Origin: CAISIP01 sp965278985
GTDB lineage: Bacteria; Pseudomonadota; Gammaproteobacteria; Burkholderiales; Burkholderiaceae_C
Assembly (NCBI GenBank): GCA_965278985.1
Contig: OZ257131.1
Location: 4,712,001-4,776,000, forward strand
Direction: 5' to 3'
Length of the DNA: 64,000 bases
Shown: in pieces, positions 9,748 to 18,213 of the stretch
Layout: the number at the start of each line of letters is the position of its first letter
Numbering within the stretch: position 1 is the first letter of the stretch
Position numbers and translations under genes: made by a program
The notes under the pieces: model-generated
The model's input: the letters and a program-made list of their open reading frames with translations, nothing else
Told to the model about the DNA's origin: nothing
Database searches by the model: none

Positions 9748-10754
9748 GCACGACACCACATCCCTTCTCCAAGGCCTGCATCGTGGGGGCCGGCGCCATC
9801 GGCGGCTGGCTGGGCGCGGGCCTTGCGCGCGCCGGCAGCCAACTCTCGGTGCTGGCCCGCGGCGCCACGCTGCAGGCCTTGCGCGAGGGCGGCCTGCGGC
9901 TGGTGCGCACCACGCCCGACGGGCCCGTCACCGAGACGCACGCCGTGCAGGCCAGCGACGACGCGGCGCAGCTCGGTGTGCAGGACCTGGTGGTGATCGC
10001 CGTCAAGGCGCCCGCGCTGCGCGCCGTGGCGCAGCAGATCGCGCCGATGCTGGGGCCGCAGACCGTCGTGCTGATCGCCATGAACGGCGTGCCCTGGTGG
10101 TTCCTGCAGGGCTTCGGTGGCGCGTTGGAGGGCCACCAGCTGCACAGCGTGGACCCGGACGGCGCCATTGCCGCGGCCATCCCCTCGCAACACGTCGTGG
10201 GCTGCGTGCTGCACGTGAGCTGCGCCATCCAGAGCCCGGGCGTGATCCGCCACCATTTCGGCAACCGCCTGTTCATCGGTGAACCGTCGGGCGTGCGCAG
10301 CGACCGCGTGCTGGCCCTGGCGCAGACGCTGGAGCGCGCCGGTTTCGAGGCCCCCGTGTCGGAGCAGATCCAGCGCGACATCTGGTACAAGCTCTGGGGC
10401 AACATGACCATGAACCCGGTCAGCGCCATCACCGGTGCCACCGCCACCGAGGTGCTGGACGACGACGAGGTGCGCCACTTCTGCACCCAGGTCATGCGCG
10501 AAGCCAAGCAGATCGGCACCCGCCTCGGCATCACGATCACGGAGGAACCCGAAGCGCGCCACGCCGTGACGCGCAAGCTCGGCGCCTTCAAGACCTCGAT
10601 GCTGCAGGACGTGGAGGCCGGCCGGCCCGTGGAACTCGATGCGCTGGTGGGTTCGGTGCGGGAGCTGGGGCAGCTGCTGCAGGTGCCCACGCCCTGCACC
10701 GACGCGCTGTTCGGGCTGGCGCGCCTGCACGCGCGGGTGCGCGGCCTGTACTGA
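9744..10754 (+). CDS. 2-dehydropantoate 2-reductase family protein
   Basis: A 336-residue NADPH-dependent reductase of the ApbA/PanE family. The Rossmann motif is GAGAIGGWLGAGLARAG near the N-terminus. The C-terminal domain contains KLWGNMTMNPVSAITGAT and the KTSMLQDVEAGRPVELDALVG block typical of the family. The ATG overlaps the previous stop by four bases. In this context it may reduce a 2-oxo acid made by the upstream aldolases instead of supplying pantoate, so panE should not be assumed. Confidence 0.85.
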   Translation: MSTTPHPFSKACIVGAGAIGGWLGAGLARAGSQLSVLARGATLQALREGGLRLVRTTPDGPVTETHAVQASDDAAQLGVQDLVVIAVKAPALRAVAQQIAPMLGPQTVVLIAMNGVPWWFLQGFGGALEGHQLHSVDPDGAIAAAIPSQHVVGCVLHVSCAIQSPGVIRHHFGNRLFIGEPSGVRSDRVLALAQTLERAGFEAPVSEQIQRDIWYKLWGNMTMNPVSAITGATATEVLDDDEVRHFCTQVMREAKQIGTRLGITITEEPEARHAVTRKLGAFKTSMLQDVEAGRPVELDALVGSVRELGQLLQVPTPCTDALFGLARLHARVRGLY

Positions 10755-10780
10755 ACCGCTGTGCGGTCAGGCCTGCAAGC

Positions 10781-11527
10781 TCAGTCTTCCGCAGTGGACT
10801 GCGCCTCGCGCTGCAGCCCGTCCAGGTCGCAGATCACCAGGCCCGCCGGGTCCACGCGGATGATGCCCCGGCGCTCCATCGCCTTGAGCGCCTGGTTCAC
10901 GCGTTGCCGCGACGCGCCGAGCAGCTGGCCCAGCTCTTCCTGCGCCAGGTGCAGCCCGATGCGGATGTCCTTGGAGAAGGCCGAGGCCGGCTCGCCGTAG
11001 CCGCGCATCAGCACCAGCAGCTGCTTGGCCAGGCGCGAGCGCAGCGCCAGCGTGTTCATGTCTTCCACCGTGGCATAGAGCATGCGGATGCGCTTCACAT
11101 GCAGCTGCAGGATGGCGGCGTACAGCTCGGTGTGTTCGGCCAGCAGCCGTTCGAAGTCGGCGCGGCGCACGCACAGCAACGTGCAATCGCCGTGCGCATA
11201 GGCATCGTGGGTGCGCTCCCCGCCATCGAGCAGCGAGGTGTCGCCGAACCAGAAACCCGGCTCCACGTAGGCCAGCGTGGTCTGCTTGCCCGACACAGAG
11301 GTGGAACACACGCGCACGGCCCCTTTGGCACAAGCTTTCCACTCTTCGGGCGCCGCACCGCGCGTGCCGATCACCTGCCCGTCGCGGTACCGCTTGACGT
11401 AGGCCACGCGCAGGATGTCATGGCGCAGCGATGGCGACAGCGACGAGAACCAGCTGTTGGAGTCGATCGCGCGCCGCTCCTCGATGGTGAGGACGGCCGC
11501 ATCCTTCGGAGCGCGTGCTGAAGACAT
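10781..11527 (-). CDS. Crp/Fnr-family transcriptional regulator
   Basis: A 248-residue regulator with a cyclic-nucleotide-binding-type N-terminal domain (GFWFGDTSLLDGGERTHDAYA) and a C-terminal Crp helix-turn-helix (LAQEELGQLLGASRQRVNQALKAMERRGIIRVD). There is no Fnr-type cysteine cluster at the N-terminus, so it is unlikely to be an iron-sulfur oxygen sensor. I chose ATG 11525-11527 because upstream codons add unrelated, low-quality sequence. It is convergent with the aldolase operon and divergent from the PEP-CTERM acyltransferase, which it may control. Confidence 0.88.
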   Translation of the reverse strand: MSSARAPKDAAVLTIEERRAIDSNSWFSSLSPSLRHDILRVAYVKRYRDGQVIGTRGAAPEEWKACAKGAVRVCSTSVSGKQTTLAYVEPGFWFGDTSLLDGGERTHDAYAHGDCTLLCVRRADFERLLAEHTELYAAILQLHVKRIRMLYATVEDMNTLALRSRLAKQLLVLMRGYGEPASAFSKDIRIGLHLAQEELGQLLGASRQRVNQALKAMERRGIIRVDPAGLVICDLDGLQREAQSTAED

Positions 11528-11705
11528 CCGGCGATTTTGCACCGGACGACCCTGCGCCGGCGCGATTCGCGTCGTGGACGGGACATCCGACCCTTCCGCA
11601 GGCCCTCCGCAACGCTGGTGATGCACCGACAATCGCGCCCAAGGCGCCACACAGGGAGGCGCTCAACTTCGACGCCGTGCCCTGCCGGGTCAACGCACCA
11701 CCACC

Positions 11706-12440
11706 ATGTCCACATCCGCATCCCGCCCCAACCTCGCAGAAGGCTTCAACCGCTTCTTCACCATCGGCCAGGCACGCAGCGAGGACGAGAAGAACGCCGT
11801 GTTCTTCATCCGCCACGACGTCTATGCGCGCGAGCTGGGCTTCGAGGCCGTGCGGCCGGACCAGCGCGAGACCGACGCTTACGACGCGCATGCCGCGCAC
11901 GTACTCATGCGTACGGCTGAGGGGTCTCCGCGTCTCGTGGGCAGTGCGCGCCTCGTGTTCAGCAACCCGCAGTCGCCCGAAGCGCCGCTGCCGTTCGAGA
12001 AGGCCTGCAAGGATTCGCTGGACCGCAGCGTGATCGATCCGGCAAAACTGCCGCGGGACCGCATCGCCGAAGTCTCGCGGCTCGCCGTGTTGTCGGACTT
12101 CCGGCGACGCCGTGGTGAAGAGAGCCGCGAAGTGGCCATCGACGTGGGCGACTTCGGCGACAGCAAGCAGCCGCGCTTTCCCTACATCCCGGTGGGCCTG
12201 TACATGGCCTCGGTGCTGATGGCGCAGCAGCGCGGCATCACGCACATCTTCACGCTGACCGAACCGCGCCTGGCGGAACACTTCGCCAAGCTGGGTGTGA
12301 AGATCGTGCCCATCGGCGCACCGGTGGAACACCGCGGCACGCGTGTGCCCTCGGTCATCGAGGTGGACACGGTGGAAGCCGGGTTGCGGCTGATGATCCG
12401 CCCGCTGTGGAAAGAGATCGCCGCGCAGATGGCGCGGTGA
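11706..12440 (+). CDS. PEP-CTERM/exosortase system-associated acyltransferase
   Basis: A 244-residue GNAT-like protein resembling the acyltransferases found beside PEP-CTERM/exosortase and exopolysaccharide loci, a family related to N-acyl amino acid synthases. Visible features are FFIRHDVYARELGFE, GSARLVF, the AEVSRLAVLSDFRRRRGE core and the PYIPVGLYMASVLMAQQRGITHIFTLTEPRLAEHF block. No exosortase gene lies in this window. PrsT- and PEP-CTERM-type genes occur about 21-25 kb away. The family is likely; the acyl donor and acceptor are unknown. Confidence 0.8.
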   Translation: MSTSASRPNLAEGFNRFFTIGQARSEDEKNAVFFIRHDVYARELGFEAVRPDQRETDAYDAHAAHVLMRTAEGSPRLVGSARLVFSNPQSPEAPLPFEKACKDSLDRSVIDPAKLPRDRIAEVSRLAVLSDFRRRRGEESREVAIDVGDFGDSKQPRFPYIPVGLYMASVLMAQQRGITHIFTLTEPRLAEHFAKLGVKIVPIGAPVEHRGTRVPSVIEVDTVEAGLRLMIRPLWKEIAAQMAR

Positions 12441-12449
12441 AATTGCGGC

Positions 12450-12469
12450 CGGCCGCTTCGGAGCGGCCG
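12450..12469. terminator. GC-rich hairpin between convergent genes
   Basis: A perfect 8-bp stem, CGGCCGCT-TCGG-AGCGGCCG, lies just after the acyltransferase stop and before the end of the convergent unknown gene. It has no U-tract, so intrinsic termination is uncertain; it may act as an RNA 3'-end barrier for either strand. Confidence 0.4.
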
Positions 12470-12508
12470 TGCGCAGCGGCCCTCAACCGATCCGTTGCGC
12501 CCGCGCCA

Positions 12509-13114
12509 TCACACGCCGGTCAGCGCACGGTAGTCGCGCCGCGTGGCCGGCGCCACCGCTGCCAGCACCTGCTCGTACGAGGTCTTGTGGCGCCCCAGCA
12601 GGCGGGCGGAGGCCACCGTGCGCGACTTGCAGAACCATTGGCAGCTGTGCTGCATCAGGAAGAGTTCGGCGGTCATCGTGAAGGCCTTGTCACGGTCGCT
12701 CTGGCCCAGCGTGTTGCGCGCCACGTTGTCGATGCCCCGCGCATGCAGCGCCAGCATCTTGCGCAGGTCGAAGCAGGCCTGGGGCAGCAGCTGCTGGGTC
12801 CAGGGCAGCGACACGGGCAGGCGGCTCACCCGCGACTCCACCTCGCCCACCTGCGCGAAGCCCTTGGCAAAACGCTCGAACTGGCCGGCCAGCGCCTGCT
12901 CGTTGCCGGCCAGCACCAGCCAGATCTGCGCGCGGCGGGCGGCATCGGCCTCTCCCAGGCAACGCAGATACCCATCGGTCAGCTCCTGCATGCGTTTCTC
13001 GATCTGGTACTGGCCCAGATGGCTGGCCAGCAGCGTGATGCGGGCGCGCTGCTGCACCCGGTTGATGCCCCAGGCGCCGACGGCAGCCAGGGTCAGGAAC
13101 GTCAGGAAGTCCAT
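12509..13114 (-). CDS. Hypothetical protein with N-terminal membrane anchor
   Basis: A 201-residue protein I do not recognise. The first helix (MDFLTFLTLAAVGAWGINRV) looks like an uncleaved membrane anchor. The rest is predicted alpha-helical and soluble, with SHLGQYQIEKRMQELTDGYLRCL, two cysteines in QHSCQWFCKS and a C-terminal RRDYRALTGV. Codon use matches its neighbours. It lies 20 bp downstream of the first esterase on the same strand, so it may share its transcript. No function can be proposed. Confidence 0.7.
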   Translation of the reverse strand: MDFLTFLTLAAVGAWGINRVQQRARITLLASHLGQYQIEKRMQELTDGYLRCLGEADAARRAQIWLVLAGNEQALAGQFERFAKGFAQVGEVESRVSRLPVSLPWTQQLLPQACFDLRKMLALHARGIDNVARNTLGQSDRDKAFTMTAELFLMQHSCQWFCKSRTVASARLLGRHKTSYEQVLAAVAPATRRDYRALTGV

Positions 13115-13134
13115 ACGGGAAAAGGATTGGAGCG

Positions 13135-14229
13135 TCAGGTCGTTGGCATGCGGCGCTGCGACAGGAAGAAGCGCAGCATCTCGGCGCTGGCGTCGACGCC
13201 AGCAGGATCGGTGTAGCTGCCGGCCGCGCCACCGCCGGACCACGCATGGCCTGCGCCATGCAGCTGCCAGTATTCGAGCGCCCCGTGGCCATCCGACGCG
13301 GGATACACGCTCCGCGTGAAGCCTCGTCCCCCCGGCGCGCGGCCCGTGTGCACCTGCGGTGCGTCGTGCCGCGCAGGCAGCGCGCCTGCCACCAGCTGGG
13401 CGCCATTGCGCGGATGCACGGTGGTGTCGGCATCGCCGTGGAAGACGATCATCGGCACCGACGCCGCGCCAGCCTGCGCCTCCGGCGCACCGCTGCGCAT
13501 CGCGGCCAGCGCGGACGGCAGGTCGCGGGCGGCACCGGCCGGCAGGCCCGAATGCACGCCCACCGCTGCAAAGAGGCCCGGGCAGCATTGCCCCAGGATG
13601 GCCGCCATGGCGCCGCCAGCGGAAAGACCTGCCACGTAGACGCGCGAAGCGTCCACGCCGTAGGCAGGCACCAGGCTGCGGACGAGCGCGGCAATCAGCG
13701 CCGGCTCGCCGCGCTCGGCGCCCTGGTGCAGCGGCTTGAACCAGTTCCAGCAGCGCTGCGCGTTGGCATGCGCGTTCTGCTCCGGGTACAGCACCACGGC
13801 ACCCGCCTCCCGCGCGAGCTCGTTCATGCGGGTGCCTGCCGCGAAGTCGGCGGCATCCTGGGTGCAGCCGTGGAGCATCACCACCAGGGGGCGCGCAGTG
13901 GCCACGCTGCCTTCCGGCGACGGCGGCACATACAACCGGTAAGCGAGCTGCCGGCCCTGGTGCGCGAAGCTGCCTTCCAGCCACTGCGCCTCGGACACCG
14001 AGGTCCGTGGCGCGGTCGTCGCGCCACCGTCGTCGACCAGGCGGCTTTCGACATCGATCACGATGCCATCGTGGCCCGCATGGGACGGCGCCCGGCCTGC
14101 GGGCACGGCAGCGCCCGCCGGGGCGGCTTCGCGCAGGGCGCGTTGCACCATGGCGGTGGCGGCTTGCAGCTGGCCACTGCGCGTGAGCCGGCCAGCCTCT
14201 TCCATGAGGGCTTGAAAGGGAGGGGACAT
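13135..14229 (-). CDS. PHB depolymerase-family esterase (copy 1)
   Basis: A 364-residue alpha/beta-hydrolase of the LpqC/PHB-depolymerase type. It has the oxyanion-hole sequence VVMLHGCTQDAADFA, nucleophile elbow GLSAGGAMAA, Asp in VFHGDADTTVHP and His in HGAGHAWSGG. No classical signal peptide is seen: the first 60 residues are helical and Ala-rich, so it may be cytoplasmic or use another route. It shares its core with the esterase at 15.8-16.8 kb. It lies 8 bp after the ribbon-helix-helix regulator gene, in the same direction. Probable role: hydrolysis of polyhydroxyalkanoate or another ester; substrate unproven. Confidence 0.85.
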   Translation of the reverse strand: MSPPFQALMEEAGRLTRSGQLQAATAMVQRALREAAPAGAAVPAGRAPSHAGHDGIVIDVESRLVDDGGATTAPRTSVSEAQWLEGSFAHQGRQLAYRLYVPPSPEGSVATARPLVVMLHGCTQDAADFAAGTRMNELAREAGAVVLYPEQNAHANAQRCWNWFKPLHQGAERGEPALIAALVRSLVPAYGVDASRVYVAGLSAGGAMAAILGQCCPGLFAAVGVHSGLPAGAARDLPSALAAMRSGAPEAQAGAASVPMIVFHGDADTTVHPRNGAQLVAGALPARHDAPQVHTGRAPGGRGFTRSVYPASDGHGALEYWQLHGAGHAWSGGGAAGSYTDPAGVDASAEMLRFFLSQRRMPTT

Positions 14230-14237
14230 CGGGGCTT

Positions 14238-14669
14238 TCAGGAGATCCGTCCGGCCAATGCGGCCTTCACGGCAGGGCTGGCGTGCAGGGCACCCAGCAC
14301 GGTGATGGAGGCGATGGTGGCGCTGGCCAGCTCCGCGGAAACGTCCGGCGCGATGCTTGCCAACCCGAGCACGCGGATGTGCAGCTGCTCACCGGCCGCC
14401 TGCACCCGTTGCAGGTCGGCCGCCGTGACATGCTGCAGGCCCAGCACCAGCATCCTGCGCGCGACGCACTGGCGCAGCGCCTCCTGGTGCGTGACGAGGT
14501 GGTTGCGAATGGCGGTGCGGATGAAGTCGCTGCGGTTGGCGTAGAAGCCTTCGGTCACCAGCAGGTCGATCTGGCCCAGGTCCACATAGCCGAGGTTGAT
14601 GGTGAGCTTTTCGGATTCGCTGGTGCGCACGGGCGGCAGGGGCAGCGGGGACGCGGTGGAAGAAACCAT
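14238..14669 (-). CDS. Ribbon-helix-helix (CopG-like) transcriptional regulator
   Basis: A 143-residue regulator. The DNA-binding domain at about residues 20-62 has the beta-strand KLTINLGYVDLGQIDLLV followed by the RHH helices in YANRSDFIRTAIRNHLVTH. The C-terminal half is Ala/Val-rich (DVSAELASATIASITVLGAL) and may oligomerise or bind a ligand. The ATG at 14667-14669 follows directly on an array of four 11-bp repeats, which suggests autoregulation. It heads a minus-strand group with the esterase and the unknown membrane protein. The family is confident; the targets are inferred. Confidence 0.88.
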   Translation of the reverse strand: MVSSTASPLPLPPVRTSESEKLTINLGYVDLGQIDLLVTEGFYANRSDFIRTAIRNHLVTHQEALRQCVARRMLVLGLQHVTAADLQRVQAAGEQLHIRVLGLASIAPDVSAELASATIASITVLGALHASPAVKAALAGRIS

Positions 14670-14672
14670 GCG

Positions 14673-14732
14673 CCATCCTAACACCATCCATAGACCATCT
14701 ACACGCCATCCAAAAAGAATCCGGATAGATGG
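14673..14732 (-). promoter_or_regulatory. Four-copy 11-bp operator-like repeat array
   Basis: The motif CCATCC (CCATCT once) starts at 14673, 14684, 14695 and 14706, exactly 11 bp apart, or one helical turn. An inverted copy, TAGATGG (14726-14732), pairs with CCATCTA (14695-14701). On the minus strand the repeats read RGATGG, and the last sits at the Shine-Dalgarno position of the RHH regulator. Same-face direct repeats are how RHH regulators such as omega repressor load onto DNA, so this is probably the regulator's own operator. It may also serve the divergent transglutaminase promoter. Confidence 0.65.
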
Positions 14733-14892
14733 TTGCAACATTCGAGGAGTCGCACCTTTGTCCTACGTCCACCGCTCCGCCCTGCCGATGCCAACAAGCC
14801 GCCTCGCCACCCACACTACGGCCCTGCGCAGCGCGTGCCACCGCGAGGTCCGCCTTTGCGCGCAACCCCATTCCACTGTCTTTGAGACCACC

Positions 14893-15732
14893 ATGAAAAC
14901 CCTTCAGATCCGTTGCGAACTCGACTACCTGGCCGACACCGACGCCGACTATGTATTCAACCTCCAGGCCGCCCACCATCCATGGCAGAAGATCCTGGAG
15001 GAGTCGCTGGAGATCTCACCCAGCTCCCCGGTGACCGAAGGACTGCATCCCACCGGCCTGAACCGCCTGGCGAAGACCCGCAGCGGCCCTGGCGAGTTCA
15101 AGGTGCGCTACAGCGCCACCGTGCAAGTGGACTACCCCCTGCCCACCGGCAACGAAGAGGAAATGCCCATCGCCGAGCTGCCGGTGGAGGTGATCCCGTA
15201 CATCTGGTCCAGTCGCTACTGCGAGTCCGATGCCGTGCTGCAGGTGGCCGGCCGCACCTTCGGCCACCTGCCCAAGGGCTACCAGCGGGTGGAGGCCATC
15301 TGCCAGTGGATCCGGGACAACATCGTCTACCAGATCGGCACCTCCGGCCCCTCCACGAGCACGCGCGATGTGCTGGTGAACCGCGCCGGCGTGTGCCGCG
15401 ACTTCGCGCACCTGGGCATCACTTTCTGCCGCGCGTTGAACATCCCCGCGCGTTTCGTCACCGGCTACACCTGGTACGCGGAGCCTCCCTCCGACTTCCA
15501 TGCCATCTTTGAGGCCTACCTGGGCGGGCGCTGGGTGCTGTTCGATGCCACCGAGCTGGCACCGGTGACGGACCTGGTGCGCATCTCCACCGGCAAGGAT
15601 GCGGCCGACACCGCCTTCGCGACCATCTTCGGCCAGGTCAAGATGCCGCGCATGGACCCGGCCGTGCAGGTGCTCGAAGAACGGCCCCAGGTGCTGCAGG
15701 AGCCCGCGCGGGCCGAGGTGGCGGTGGTCTGA
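14893..15732 (+). CDS. Transglutaminase-like cysteine protease family protein
   Basis: A 279-residue protein with a transglutaminase/protease core. The catalytic Cys is in NRAGVCRDFAHL, His in PSDFHAIFEAYL and Asp in WVLFDATELAP. The N-terminal half (about 1-120) is a beta-rich domain common in bacterial members. No signal peptide is evident, so it is probably cytoplasmic. ATG 14893 gives the expected MKTLQIRCELDY start. It is divergent from the RHH regulator and convergent with the second esterase. Substrates of this family are mostly unknown. Confidence 0.87.
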   Translation: MKTLQIRCELDYLADTDADYVFNLQAAHHPWQKILEESLEISPSSPVTEGLHPTGLNRLAKTRSGPGEFKVRYSATVQVDYPLPTGNEEEMPIAELPVEVIPYIWSSRYCESDAVLQVAGRTFGHLPKGYQRVEAICQWIRDNIVYQIGTSGPSTSTRDVLVNRAGVCRDFAHLGITFCRALNIPARFVTGYTWYAEPPSDFHAIFEAYLGGRWVLFDATELAPVTDLVRISTGKDAADTAFATIFGQVKMPRMDPAVQVLEERPQVLQEPARAEVAVV

Positions 15733-15773
15733 ATGCGCGCGGGCCACACGGGCCTGCGACCGCAGCCCCGCCA

Positions 15774-16832
15774 TCAGGCCGGGGTGCCAACGCGTGCAAA
15801 CTGGCGCCGCGCAAAGGCCCACACCAGCGCAGAGGCATCCGGCCCCTTGGCATCGCCATAGGCTTGTGACGCGGCGCCGCCGCTCCAGGCGTGGCCCAGC
15901 GCCGGAATCTGCACCAGCGTGGCAACCACCCGGCGGCCCGCACGGTAATCGGTGACGTCCATGCCATGGCGCAGGCCGCGCTGCACGTGGCGCGGTACAC
16001 CGGCCTGGGCACCGGCAGCGGCAGCCCAGGTCCGTGCGGCTGCTTCTCCGTTGCCAGGCTTCACCACCCGGTCCGCGCCACCATGCACCACGAGCAGCGC
16101 CGGCCAGTGCGCCGCCATGGCCGCCGCGTCGGCCTTCAGCGGCAGGGTGCCACGGTGCCCGCCCATCGCGGACAACGCACCCATTCCCGAACGCGCCGTG
16201 CCCGGTGGAACACCCGAGTGCATGGCCAGCGCCTGGAAACGCGCCGGGTACTGGGTGACCACCAGCGCTGCCATGCTGGCGCCCGCAGACAGGCCCGCGA
16301 TGGCCACGCGCGCGCGGTCCGCGCCCTGCAGGCAGGCCTGGTCCACGGCCTGCAGGATCAACGCCGCCTCGGCCTGCGCGCGGCCATGGCGCGTGTCGAA
16401 CCAGTTCCAGCAGCCATGGGCGTTGGCCAGCCGGTCCTGCTCGACAAACAGCACGGCAAAGCCGTGGCGCGCCGCAAGCTGGTGCATGCGCGTGCTCGCG
16501 GCAAAGGCTTCCGCGGTCTGGTCGCAACCGTGCAGCATCACGAGCAGCGGAAGCCGCTGGCCGGGCACGCGCGCGGCCGGCAGGAACAACCGGTAGCGCC
16601 GCAGGCCGGCCGGCCCGACGGCCGAACCTCGGATCCAGCGGCCACCCGATGGCGCCGCCGGACGCGGCCGGGCCGGCGCAGCGGCCTTCGCCCGCGTGCG
16701 CGGCAGAACCTTGGCAAGCGACGGCACAGCAGTCGTGGCCTTGCGCCGCTTGCGCTGCGCACGGGGCCAGAGTGGTGCGAGGCTCTGTGAGAAAAGCCGC
16801 GTCAGGTTCTTCAAGGTCTTGCGTCGGAGCAT
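15774..16832 (-). CDS. PHB depolymerase-family esterase (copy 2)
   Basis: A 352-residue alpha/beta-hydrolase, paralogous in its core to the esterase at 13.1-14.2 kb: HGCDQTAEAFAASTRM, nucleophile GLSAGASMAALV, Asp in VVHGGADRVVKP and His in ALGHAWSGGAASQAYGD. The N-terminal 65 residues are Arg/Lys/Ala/Pro-rich (MLRRKTLKNLTRLFSQSLAP and on) with no clear signal peptide. That pattern is seen in cytoplasmic or granule-associated PHB hydrolases. The start is ATG 16830-16832. It is divergent from the sugar dehydrogenase gene. Confidence 0.85.
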   Translation of the reverse strand: MLRRKTLKNLTRLFSQSLAPLWPRAQRKRRKATTAVPSLAKVLPRTRAKAAAPARPRPAAPSGGRWIRGSAVGPAGLRRYRLFLPAARVPGQRLPLLVMLHGCDQTAEAFAASTRMHQLAARHGFAVLFVEQDRLANAHGCWNWFDTRHGRAQAEAALILQAVDQACLQGADRARVAIAGLSAGASMAALVVTQYPARFQALAMHSGVPPGTARSGMGALSAMGGHRGTLPLKADAAAMAAHWPALLVVHGGADRVVKPGNGEAAARTWAAAAGAQAGVPRHVQRGLRHGMDVTDYRAGRRVVATLVQIPALGHAWSGGAASQAYGDAKGPDASALVWAFARRQFARVGTPA

Positions 16833-17057
16833 GGGTGCCTGTGCGTGATGCACGGCGCATGCCAGTGCTGCGCGACATTGGCAGCGCGGCGCGGTGGGGT
16901 CTGTGCGCCGTGCCGCACAGTAGGGTCGCGCCACGCTGCTAACCCCTCGCATCCATTGGGATTGCCCGCATTCCCTAAGATGGACCGACGCGCTTGCATT
17001 CGAAAGTTCGCCAGCTCGCCAGGCCCCCACGTCGTCGATCTCAATCCCTCACACGCC

Positions 17058-18182
17058 ATGCCTACCTCCAGCCCGCGCACACCGCTGCTTCCCGCCCTGG
17101 TTGCAGGCCTTGCCTTCGCCGCGTCGGTGCAGGCCCAGCAGCCGCCCCGGCCTGAAGTGGTCACTGCCGGCCTGGCCAATCCCTGGGCCGTGGCTTTCCT
17201 GCCGGAGGGGCGCTTCCTCGTGACCGAGCGGCCCGGCCGCATGCGCGTAGTGCAGGCCGATGGCCAGCGCGGCGAAGCCCTGGCAGGGTTGCCACCCATC
17301 GCGGCGGGCGGGCAGGGCGGCTTGCTGGATGTGGTGACGGACTCGGCCTTCACCACCAACCGCACGCTGTACTTCTGTTTCTCCGAGCCTGCCGCGAGCG
17401 GCGGCGGCAACAGCACGGCACTGGCCAGCGCCCAGCTGGCGGCCGACCGCAGCCGGCTGGAGAACGTGCGCGTGATCTTCAGCCAGCAGCCCAAGGTGTC
17501 CAGCAGCGCGCATTTCGGCTGCCGCATCGTGGAGCACACGGATGGCACGCTCTTCCTGACGCTGGGCGACCGCTTCAGCCGACGCGACGACGCGCAGAAC
17601 CTGCAGAACCACCTCGGCAAGATCGTGCGCATCGCCAAGGACGGCAGCGTACCCAAGGACAACCCCTTCGTGGGCCGCAACGATGCGCGCCCCGAGATCT
17701 GGAGCTACGGCCACCGCAACGCCCAGGGCGCCACGCTGGGCCCGGACGGCCGGCTGTGGATGCACGAGCACGGCGCACAGGGTGGCGACGAGATCAACGT
17801 GCCGCAGGCAGGCCGCAACTATGGCTGGCCGGTCATCACCTGGGGCGAGAACTACGGCGGCGGCAAGATCGGCGAAGGCACGACCAAGGCCGGCATGGAG
17901 CAGCCGCTGACATACTGGGTGCCGTCCATCGCGCCTTCGGGCATGGCCTTCCTCACCAGCGACCGGTATGGCGCAGCGTGGAAAGGCAACCTCTTCGTCG
18001 GCTCGCTGAAGTTCGGCTACCTGGACCGCATCGAGCTCAAGGACGGGAAGGTGGCCGCCGAGCACAGGCTGCTGGAAGACGGCCGCGAACGCATCCGCGA
18101 CGTGCGCCAGGGTCCGGACGGGCTGCTCTACGTGCTCACCGATGCGGCCGACGGAAAGCTGATCCGGTTGTTGCCCCGATAA
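17058..18182 (+). CDS. PQQ-dependent sugar dehydrogenase (soluble aldose type)
   Basis: A 374-residue beta-propeller of the soluble glucose/aldose sugar dehydrogenase (YliI/Asd) family. It starts with a signal peptide (LLPALVAGLAFAASVQAQ). Family landmarks are NPWAVAFLPEGRFLVTERPGRMR, HFGCRIVEHTDGTLFLTLGDR, IWSYGHRNAQGATLGPDGRLWMHEHGAQGGDEIN and NYGWPVITWGENY. The enzyme would oxidise aldoses in the periplasm using PQQ. I chose ATG 17058 because it places the signal peptide at the N-terminus; an in-frame ATG exists at 16980. No PQQ synthesis genes lie in the window. Confidence 0.9.
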   Translation: MPTSSPRTPLLPALVAGLAFAASVQAQQPPRPEVVTAGLANPWAVAFLPEGRFLVTERPGRMRVVQADGQRGEALAGLPPIAAGGQGGLLDVVTDSAFTTNRTLYFCFSEPAASGGGNSTALASAQLAADRSRLENVRVIFSQQPKVSSSAHFGCRIVEHTDGTLFLTLGDRFSRRDDAQNLQNHLGKIVRIAKDGSVPKDNPFVGRNDARPEIWSYGHRNAQGATLGPDGRLWMHEHGAQGGDEINVPQAGRNYGWPVITWGENYGGGKIGEGTTKAGMEQPLTYWVPSIAPSGMAFLTSDRYGAAWKGNLFVGSLKFGYLDRIELKDGKVAAEHRLLEDGRERIRDVRQGPDGLLYVLTDAADGKLIRLLPR

Positions 18183-18183
18183 C

Positions 18184-18213
18184 GCCGGAGCATTTCCCGA
18201 ATCAGGCTCCGGC
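18184..18213. terminator. Hairpin at convergent gene ends
   Basis: An 8-bp inverted repeat, GCCGGAGC ... GCTCCGGC, spans the stops of the sugar dehydrogenase and the acetoacetate-CoA ligase genes. It can form on either strand but lacks a U-run, so it is a weak bidirectional terminator candidate. Confidence 0.35.
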
